Shown: positions 56,890 through 64,000 of the stretch, in pieces
How the letters are laid out: every line of letters begins with the position of its first letter
Numbering within the stretch: the stretch's first letter is position 1
NCBI GenBank assembly: GCA_016713525.1
Contig: JADJOZ010000003.1
Span: forward strand, 124,001 to 188,000
Source: Bacteroidota bacterium
Lineage (GTDB): Bacteria; Bacteroidota; Bacteroidia; AKYH767-A; OLB10
Length of the DNA stretch: 64,000 nt
Reading direction: 5' to 3'
Translations under genes and position numbers: made by a program
Notes under the pieces: generated by a model
The model's input: the letters and a program-made list of their open reading frames with translations, nothing else
Databases searched by the model: none
Told to the model about the DNA's origin: nothing

Positions 56890-58830
56890 ATGACTGAAGA
56901 AAACAAAGCGATTGATCCTTCTGAAGAAGCATCATCTGCTGAAGCGACTCCTAAACCTGCCAATGAGCTCTCACCAAAAGAGATTGCTCCTGCTAACAAT
57001 GAATCACCCGCCATTACTGAAATGGAAACTGTACCGGGCACAGAAGAACAATTCTTAGAAGCAGCACCGCAAGTGCTTGCCGATGAAACTCACGATGATG
57101 AGGAAGCTGATGTGCAGGAAGATTATAGTTCGCACACACGTGAGGAATTGATTGTAATGTTAGAGAAGTTTGTCAATGAAACGGAAGTACCCCGTTTCAA
57201 AGCACGCATTGCCGGTATCCGCGAATTTCTGAATCATGCTTTTGCAGCTGAAAATGATCTTGCCTTCACAAAGTTTATTGAAGAAGGTGGTAATAAAGAT
57301 GATTTCAAACCTGCAACCGACCCTTTAGAAGAACGTTTCCATCAGGCTCTGAAAAGATTCTTTAAGAAACGTACGGAATATCAGGAAAAACAAGAAAAAC
57401 AAAAGACAGAAAATCTTCATGGTAAGAATGATTTACTTCAGCAACTGAAGGATCTTATTCAGAATGAGGATAACATGAATAAAGCATTCGATCGCTTTCA
57501 TGAACTTCAGGCAAAATGGCGGGCAATTGGTCCCGTACCGGCTGCTAATGTGCGCGATCTGCAAATGACTTATAAATTTCTGATTGATAAATTTTACGAT
57601 TACATTAAAATCAATCGGGAACTGCAGGATCTTGATCAGCGTCGCAACTTCGAAACTAAATTATCGATCTGCGAGCAAGCCGATGAATTACTGATGGAGC
57701 CATCTCTGAATGTAGCCCTTCGTAAATTGCACATGTTGCAGGATAAATGGCGCGAAACAGGACCCGTTCCACGTGATAAAAAGAATGAAATCTGGGATCG
57801 CTTCAAAGCTACCTGCGATAAATTATTCGATAAAAGAAAAGAACAAATTGCTCAGTCCGACGAAAAAAGGGTTGCCAATCTCGCAGAAAAAACCAAATTG
57901 TGTGAAGCAGTAGAAACCATTAAAACGGATGATAACTGGAAACACAAAGAATGGCAGGAAGCCACTTTAAGCATTGGTGAACTTCAGACTGCCTGGAAGA
58001 AAATTGGCCCTGCCGACAAGAAATTTAATGATGAAATATGGAATCGCTTCAAAGCTACGTGCGATGCATTCTATAAAGCCAAGAACGATTTCTATCACAA
58101 AAGAAAACAGGAGTTTGCAGCTAATCTGCAACAGAAAACAGAATTGTGTATTCAGGCTGAAGCATTGCAAAACAGCACAGACTGGAAAACTACTACTGCA
58201 GAATTGATCCGCCTGCAACAGGAATGGAAAAAAGGTGGTTCCGTAGGTGATAAACACTCTGAAAAAATCTGGAAAAGATTCCGCACAGCCTGTGATGCTT
58301 TCTTCAAGAATAAATCTGATCACTTCTCGGTACTCGACAAAGAACATGATGAGAATCTGGTAAAGAAAATCACACTCATCGAAGAAATAGAGAATTATCA
58401 GCTTAATGATGATTATGCTACCAGTTTCGAAGAACTAAAAGCATTCCAGCGCCGTTGGTCGGAAATGGGAATGGTGCCATTGAATAAAAAAGAAGAGATT
58501 ATGAATCGCTTCAAAAAAGCAATCGATGGCCATTTCGATAAACTGAAAGTTTCTTCCAATGATCGTCAGAAAGTCAGATATCAGCAAAAACAGGATCATA
58601 TTCGCCACAGTGATTCCGGAGGCAAAATGGATTCTGAACGCAAATCACTTCTGCATAAAATTACTGAACTTAAAAATGAAGTGCAGGTGTGGGAAAATAA
58701 TATCGGTTTCTTTGCCAAATCGAAGAATGCTGAAAAACTGAAATCAGAATTCGAAGAAAAAATTAAGAATGCCAAAGAGGAAATTTCCAAACTGAAAGGA
58801 AAACTCGATATGGTTAAAGATGTTGACTAA
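56890..58830 (+). CDS. DUF349 repeat protein
   Basis: A 646-residue protein. After an acidic, low-complexity N-terminus (about residues 1-85) come five DUF349 units near residues 200, 275, 350, 425 and 500. Each has L-Q-x-x-W-R/K-x-x-G-P/S-V-P and R-F-K-x-x-C/A-D-x-F/L-F/Y-x-K. The rest is charged helix, ending in a coiled-coil-like stretch. No membrane segments. DUF349 proteins are common in Bacteroidota and form long helical rods; their role is unknown. A strong terminator follows. Confidence 0.9.
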   Translation: MTEENKAIDPSEEASSAEATPKPANELSPKEIAPANNESPAITEMETVPGTEEQFLEAAPQVLADETHDDEEADVQEDYSSHTREELIVMLEKFVNETEVPRFKARIAGIREFLNHAFAAENDLAFTKFIEEGGNKDDFKPATDPLEERFHQALKRFFKKRTEYQEKQEKQKTENLHGKNDLLQQLKDLIQNEDNMNKAFDRFHELQAKWRAIGPVPAANVRDLQMTYKFLIDKFYDYIKINRELQDLDQRRNFETKLSICEQADELLMEPSLNVALRKLHMLQDKWRETGPVPRDKKNEIWDRFKATCDKLFDKRKEQIAQSDEKRVANLAEKTKLCEAVETIKTDDNWKHKEWQEATLSIGELQTAWKKIGPADKKFNDEIWNRFKATCDAFYKAKNDFYHKRKQEFAANLQQKTELCIQAEALQNSTDWKTTTAELIRLQQEWKKGGSVGDKHSEKIWKRFRTACDAFFKNKSDHFSVLDKEHDENLVKKITLIEEIENYQLNDDYATSFEELKAFQRRWSEMGMVPLNKKEEIMNRFKKAIDGHFDKLKVSSNDRQKVRYQQKQDHIRHSDSGGKMDSERKSLLHKITELKNEVQVWENNIGFFAKSKNAEKLKSEFEEKIKNAKEEISKLKGKLDMVKDVD

Positions 58831-58847
58831 CATCCACTAAATACCTG

Positions 58848-58886
58848 AAAGCCGGTTCATGATTACATGGACCGGCTTTTGTTTTT
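58848..58886 (+). terminator. Terminator after the DUF349 gene
   Basis: A 14-bp stem (AAAGCCGGTTCATG with CATGGACCGGCTTT, one T-G pair) closes on ATTA and is followed by T. Confidence 0.92.
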
Positions 58887-58981
58887 AAAGCTAACAATCG
58901 GACTATTAACGATTTGTTAACATTGGAATTGATTACAAATAACAAATACTTAATTTATTTGCGCAATTAAATTAAGATAAC

Positions 58982-60322
58982 ATGACGAATAAAATAACAT
59001 TGATTGTTGTGCTAACACTGCTTCTGGGCGGGACAGCATCTGCCCAGGTTTCAAACGATTCACTGGCTGCTTCTATTAATAACCTGAAGAAGGAAGTGTC
59101 GGGTCTGAAAAAATTGAAAATCTCGGGCTATGTGCAGGCTCAATTTCAGTATGCAGACTCCTCAGGTCAGCAATCGTTCAATGGCGGTAATTTTGCGGCC
59201 GGTGTCGATAAGCGATTTATGGTTCGCAGAGGAAGAGCAAAGTTTCAATACACAGGATCTGCCAATTCCAAAGGAATAACTACCTCAATGGCAGTATTGC
59301 AAATCGATGGAACAGAAAAAGGACTTACCGTTAAAGATGCATTCATTAAACTTACCGATCCATGGTCGGGATGGGTTTCGGTTACAGGTGGTTTATTTGT
59401 GAAACCTTTCGGACATGAAATATTTTATTCATCAAGTCTGAGAGAATCTCCTGAGCGCTCCAGAATGATTCAATTGTTATTCCCGGGGGAACGTGACCTT
59501 GGCGGGATGATAACCCTACAGGGGCCTTCCAAATCTGGTTTTGAATGGCTAAAACTCGAAGCAGGCTGGTTCAATGGAAATGGGGCACCCGGAGTAGGTG
59601 GCGATGTCTCTGATTTTGATAAGAAGAAAGATTTTTCAGGTAGATTATCGTTGGAAAAGAATTTTTCTGATAACAAACTGAAAGTTGGCCTGGGACTGTC
59701 CTATTATGCCGGTGGATACAGAATCGACTCTGTAAATGTTTACAAATCGGGTACAGGTGCTAATGGAGTTAAAGGATTTATTGTTGAATCAGCAGCTGCA
59801 GATAATGGTACATTAGGAATCGGATCGCGCAATTATACAGAACGAAATTATATGGGTGTTGATGCTCAGATTTCTTACGATTGGAAAGCAGGACAAACTT
59901 CCTTGCGTGCAGAAGTGATTTCCGGCGAACAACCCGGAAGTTCATCTGATACCAAAAGTCCGAACGATAAAAATCCTATAACTAAAGATATTTACATGAG
60001 AAATTTTGGTGGTGCAGTTTTTTATCTGACGCAGCAAATTGCTAAAACACCTTTTCAGGTAGTTCTGAAGTACGATTGGTATGATCCAAATACTGATGTT
60101 GAAGGAAATGACATCGGTAAAACCAGTAGTGTGAAAAGTACTGGTGTTGCCGATTTACGCTACGATACTTTTGGTTTCGGTGCTGCATGGATGGTCGATT
60201 CTAATTTAAAAATTTCGGCCTATTATGACATGGTTACCAATGAAACTTCTGAGAATTTGTCAGGATACACCAAAGATCGCACAGATAATGTTGTGACTGT
60301 CAGAATGCAAATGAAATTCTAG
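58982..60322 (+). CDS. Phosphate-selective porin O/P-like outer-membrane protein
   Basis: A 446-residue protein with a signal peptide (MTNKITLIVVLTLLLGGTASAQ) and a short coiled segment (LAASINNLKKEVSGLKKLK), then a beta-barrel. ISGYVQAQFQYAD near 46, the FMVRRGRAKFQYTGSAN strand near 80 and GGLFVKPFGHEIFYSSSLRESPERS near 137 match the OprO/OprP-type porin domain. It ends with an aromatic-free, charged strand (VVTVRMQMKF) whose final Phe is the usual barrel-assembly signal. It may take up phosphate or other anions. Confidence 0.9.
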   Translation: MTNKITLIVVLTLLLGGTASAQVSNDSLAASINNLKKEVSGLKKLKISGYVQAQFQYADSSGQQSFNGGNFAAGVDKRFMVRRGRAKFQYTGSANSKGITTSMAVLQIDGTEKGLTVKDAFIKLTDPWSGWVSVTGGLFVKPFGHEIFYSSSLRESPERSRMIQLLFPGERDLGGMITLQGPSKSGFEWLKLEAGWFNGNGAPGVGGDVSDFDKKKDFSGRLSLEKNFSDNKLKVGLGLSYYAGGYRIDSVNVYKSGTGANGVKGFIVESAAADNGTLGIGSRNYTERNYMGVDAQISYDWKAGQTSLRAEVISGEQPGSSSDTKSPNDKNPITKDIYMRNFGGAVFYLTQQIAKTPFQVVLKYDWYDPNTDVEGNDIGKTSSVKSTGVADLRYDTFGFGAAWMVDSNLKISAYYDMVTNETSENLSGYTKDRTDNVVTVRMQMKF

Positions 60323-60323
60323 T

Positions 60324-60800
60324 GATCAGTAAGCAGTAAGCAGTAGGCAGTTAGCAGTGATCAGTGACAATGTAGAGACGCATTGCCATGCGTCTACGAA
60401 CCGGGATCAGTAATCAGTAGGCAGTAGGCAGTTAGCAGTGATCAGTGACAATGTAGAGACGCATTGCCATGCGTCTACGAACCGGGATCAGTAATCAGTA
60501 GGCAGTAGGCAGTAGGCAGTTAGCAGTGATCAGTGACAATGTAGAGACGCATTGCCATGCGTCTACGAACCGGGATCAGTGATCAGTAAGCAGTAGGCAG
60601 TTAGCAGTGATCCAGGTGAGACGCATCCATGCACGGGATCAGTGATCAGATGACAATGTAGAGACGCATTGCCATGCGTCTACGAACCGGGATCAGTGAT
60701 CAGTAGGCAGTAAGGCAGGCAGTAAGCAGTAGGCAGTGATCAGTGACAATGTAGAGACGCATTGCCATGCGTCTAGAACCGGGATCAGTGATCAGTGAGC
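60324..60800. repeat. Heptamer (CAGTNNN) array with six hairpin units
   Basis: Tracts of CAGTGAT/CAGTAAG/CAGTAGG/CAGTTAG heptamers alternate with a hairpin unit whose arms are GTAGAGACGCAT and ATGCGTCTAC (two-base bulge) around TGCC. Units sit near 60371, 60452, 60540, 60657 and 60749, and a degenerate one near 60615. The array fills the gap between the porin and the terminal gene. Confidence 0.9.
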
Positions 60801-60855
60801 AGTAATCAAGATAAAATGTTTAAAATACCTGGCTGTATTTCAGGAAATGGTTTCA

Positions 60856-60889
60856 AAAAAGGCTGCTTTAGAAGAAGCAGCCTTTTTTT
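60856..60889 (-). terminator. Terminator of the last T9SS gene
   Basis: AAAGGCTGCTT pairs with AAGCAGCCTTT, flanked by A and T tracts so it can act on both strands. The stem equals that at 32963. Confidence 0.9.
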
Positions 60890-60907
60890 ATAACTATCGA
60901 TTAAATC

Positions 60908-63900
60908 TTAATCAAGTTCTACAATTCGTTTGCTGTGAACTTCGCCATTCACAGTTACACGAACAGTATACATTCCGGTTGCAAAACCTTTTTCTTTGGC
61001 ACTGAAATCATAGCGGTAATCGCCTTTAGCTTTCATTCCCTGATCAAGAATTGCTACTCTTTGACCCATAGTGTTCAAAACTTCAATACTAACATCTGCC
61101 TCACTTTCAAGAGAGAAGGTGATGTTGGTTTTTCCTGAATATGGATTCGGAATTACATTCATAAAGAAGTTTGATCCGGTAATTTTAGCAGCAACTATTT
61201 CAGAGAATTCTGATTTACCATCAAAATCGATTTGTTTTAACCGATAGTAGTAAGTATTATTTGGAACAACATCACGATCATCGAAAGCATACTCATGAAT
61301 TTCACTTGTTGTTCCATGACCATCTACCCATCCTATGTTTTTGAACTCAGGTGGCGACAAACTACGTTGAATTTCGAATCCTCTGTTATTAACTTCAGAA
61401 GCAGTCACGAATTTTAAAGTAATTGATTTTGCTTTAGGGTAAGCATCAAACGAAAGCAGATCAATTGGAAGTGGTGTGAGTGCCTGAGCAATTCGAGTTG
61501 CAACCCTGTGTTCAGTGTGGTCATTGCATTACGCTGAATGGCAGTAATTGGTGATGCCGGAACACAAACTCCTTCAAGTGTCCATGGGTTAGCCAGATAT
61601 TTACTCATAATAGTGAACCCTGATTGCGGATTTGAGTAATTTCTGTTAAACGCAGTTGCACTGAATGTTGGAGAAGCTCCTGATGGTGGTGTGGTAATAA
61701 CATTCCACACACCATGATTCAAAGCTGTTTGATCGAATAATGCAGTTACACATTCAGGACCCAGAACAGGATAAGCTGCAGGCGCCGTATTGTTAAACGA
61801 TACCTGCATATTTGTTTTGGTATTCGGATTGTTAATATTGAAATTAATTCGCTGATAACCTCTCAATGCTGTTCCAACCGGGAAGTCGTATGAACCTCCG
61901 GCGGCTAAAAGATTTCTCTTTAAATTACCTTCAACATAGCTGGCAATATTGCCGGTGCTGACAGCAGTTGCTGCACTGTTAATTACATTCACTCTGTTTG
62001 CGCCGGTGACAATTCTGCCATTTGTAAGAGTCAGTGTGCCTCCAATTAACATCCAGTCTGTGGCACCGCTATTACCTAAAGTTACAAAACCGCCGGCACC
62101 ATTATTCATTAACACACTGTTAAGTGATCCACGATTAAAATAGGTCTGATTGGCAGTACCATTAAACTCTAAAGTAGTTGCAGCGGAATACACTCCATAA
62201 GGAACTAAAGAATACCAAATAGTAAAGTTACCGGCAACTTTATGATAACGCCCACCGGCATTAAAACTACCACCACTATTAGATGTATTAACAATAAAGT
62301 TACCACGGTTGTCAAGGTCATTGTTTAGCAACACAGTGTTACCGCCTGCCGTAGTAGGTTTTGAAACGGTAAGGTTCCACAAGGCATTGGCTCCGGTCAT
62401 TGCTCCAGTCATTGATTGATTTTGTACAGCAGAATCACTTTGCATCAGAATAGTTGAATTAGCAGAAGCTAACAAAGATCCATTATTTACAAAGTTGCTG
62501 CAGACCTTTAACAGTGAGTTTGCAGCCATTGAAAGTGTAGCACCAATATTAATATCAACACTTCCGCATACAGCAGTTAATCCGATAATATTTGGTTGAT
62601 TTACCGGAGCTGCAGGAATAACTACATTATATACACAGTTTGGAACTGCGCAGCCTCCCCAGTTTTCTGGATTGTACCAATCGGTACTCAAACTACCAGT
62701 CCACAACAAATTTCCACCTGCTGCAGGCGTATAGGCAATAGGTGCTGTAGCTGAGAAGTTTAATGTAAATCCTGAAGTACTGTTTGAGAAGTTACTGATA
62801 TTCAAATAATATTCATCACCTGCTGCCACAGTAATGCGTTGCTGATAAGCACCGCCAAATCCGGGGAATGCAGGAGGTGCAGTTCCGTTAGCGGCACTGT
62901 AAAGACCTGTTACACCAAGCGCACTGTAATTACATGAAACCGGAGCAGTTGATCCTAAGTTACCGCAATTAGCGGGTCCGGGGACACCAGCAGTTTTAGT
63001 TCTCCAGATGGCAAAGTCATAATCGGTTGCTGCTGTTGATGGAGGACCAGGCCAGTCGTTAGGTACAATATTAAATTCTAAAAATCCTGCACCTGAAATT
63101 GCAATTTTATACCAGTATGAACCACGTTCACCTGATGCCAAACAATTCACACCATTCGGGAAATCACAGAATGTTCCAAAGGCTTGTGGTCCGGGATTAG
63201 CAATATTAATGGAAGTTTTACAAACCGGAAATGGAGAAAGACAATCCTGTCCGGGAGTAGGAGGGAACTGATTAACACAACCAATCCCGCCATCAATAAT
63301 GTAAATGGAGAAACTTCCGGTTGTATTTCCAAAACCATCTACCATTATATAATAGGTAAATCCGGGAGAAAGTGCCGAAGCAGTAAATTCTGAGTTAGCA
63401 TATTGATTCGATCCACAAGCCGGTTGATCCTGGTTGCAGTTACGTGGAACAAGTGTATTCCCGGATCCAGCTGGAATTGTTCCTAAAACCGGACCAAATA
63501 AGGCTATTTGGGTATTCTGTAAAGTTCCTAAAACGGTTTTTACTTTTACACATCCCGATGCAGGAGCAATAAAACTAAACCATATCGAATTCATCACATT
63601 CCCGACAGCAGGTAAAAAACACGCTGGTTGTGCAGGTTCATCGGCTCCTCCGGAACAAGTATTATTTCCCGCAATAGGAATGTTAAAAGGTAAAGGTTGT
63701 GCCTGCCATGGTGCATCATTAAAGGCACCTGCGCCAAATGAATTTATAAGCAGGTTGTAGCTCACACTACTGGATGGACTACGGGAATCAATTATAATGT
63801 AATAAGTGCCGGCGGCAGGAAGTGTAACACTTCCTGAAAGTATATTAGATGTTGCAGGTCCGCCACTGCCAATACAAATTCCACCTCCGCCAGGGCAGCC

Positions 63901-64000
63901 CTGATAAACAGCAAAACCAATATCATTGGTGCTGGTTCCTGTTAAGGTAATACTGATACATTCAGTACCTGTAGCTGTGTAAGAGTAAACTTTATCTTCT
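60908..64000 (-). CDS. Giant T9SS-sorted surface protein, 5' partial, frameshifted once
   Basis: The minus-strand frame is open to the window edge (about 1030 residues seen), so the true start is upstream. At the upstream end it has PPC-like strands (LPAAGTYYIIIDSRSPSS; later YYIMVDGFGNTTGSF), then a DUF-type repeat region with LLWTGSLSTDWYNPENWGG. One base is missing in a run of three C (61504-61506); adding it continues T-L-N-T-G-V-A-T-R-I-A-Q into LPIDLLSFDAYPKAK and VTASEVNNRGFEIQRS, and then the T9SS type A tail (FMNVIPNPYSGKTNI, VLNTMGQRVA, FATGMYTVRV). The linker resembles that of the 28731 protein. Function unknown. Confidence 0.85.

Noticed and set aside
60324..60800. CRISPR array
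   Set aside because: Spacers are simple CAGTNNN heptamers, unit spacing is irregular, and there are no cas genes.

Overview
The window is a chromosomal segment of a Bacteroidota bacterium, probably near the Chitinophagales/Sphingobacteriales. The evidence is: many secreted proteins with type IX secretion (T9SS) C-terminal sorting domains; Bacteroidota-type promoters (-7 box TAnnTTTG) often very close to start codons; almost no Shine-Dalgarno sequences; families typical of the phylum (DUF4296 lipoprotein, SRPBCC, CpsB/YwqE phosphatase, DUF349 protein); and AT-rich intergenic DNA full of short repeats. The lineage call is inference from gene content.

Layout. 1-5.3 kb: the 3' part of a giant Ig/PKD-like T9SS protein, a parallel beta-helix protein, Kdo transferase WaaA and a small secreted protein. 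5.4-15.8 kb: one tight ten-gene plus-strand operon for nucleotide sugars. It holds Ugd and UXS (UDP-GlcA, UDP-xylose), WbpE/WbpD/WbpB plus a UDP-HexNAc 6-dehydrogenase (UDP-GlcNAc3NAcA route), GalE (interrupted), RfbB, a WbpP-like 4-epimerase and a CpsB-type phosphatase, but no glycosyltransferase, flippase or polymerase. 16-28 kb: housekeeping and transport, namely a helical protein, SlyD (frameshifted), EamA and MFS exporters, RecX, RF2 with a programmed +1 frameshift, an Spx/ArsC protein, fumarase, dihydroorotase, a DUF4296 lipoprotein and an S9 peptidase. 28.7-35.4 kb: two large T9SS proteins around a decayed TonB-type relic. 35.5-39.6 kb: a SAM-I riboswitch with terminator and metH. 39.5-43.9 kb: small minus-strand genes and a 700-bp array of a 12-bp repeat. 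43.9-48.8 kb: an accessory zone of damaged T9SS genes and many dispersed repeats. 48.8-50.6 kb: a tandem ABC ATPase (frameshifted). 50.8-58.8 kb: core translation and growth genes (rplM-rpsI-rpsB-tsf, lysA, pyrH, frr, a DUF349 protein). 59-64 kb: a phosphate-selective-porin-like protein, a hairpin-bearing repeat array, and a giant T9SS protein running off the window.

Three themes deserve attention. First, short tandem repeats with a 7-bp period occur in several unrelated sequence families, and one tract fills the P3 loop of the SAM riboswitch. Second, two intergenic regions 4 kb apart carry the same ordered set of modules (GC palindrome/GTCATT, a conserved 30-bp block, then a heptamer tract). 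Third, at least seven genes carry a single stop or frameshift, and most of the frameshifts are one-base changes in homopolymers. That pattern suggests residual sequencing error as much as real gene decay, so these genes should be judged only after checking reads. No tRNA, rRNA, CRISPR array, transposase or phage gene was seen.
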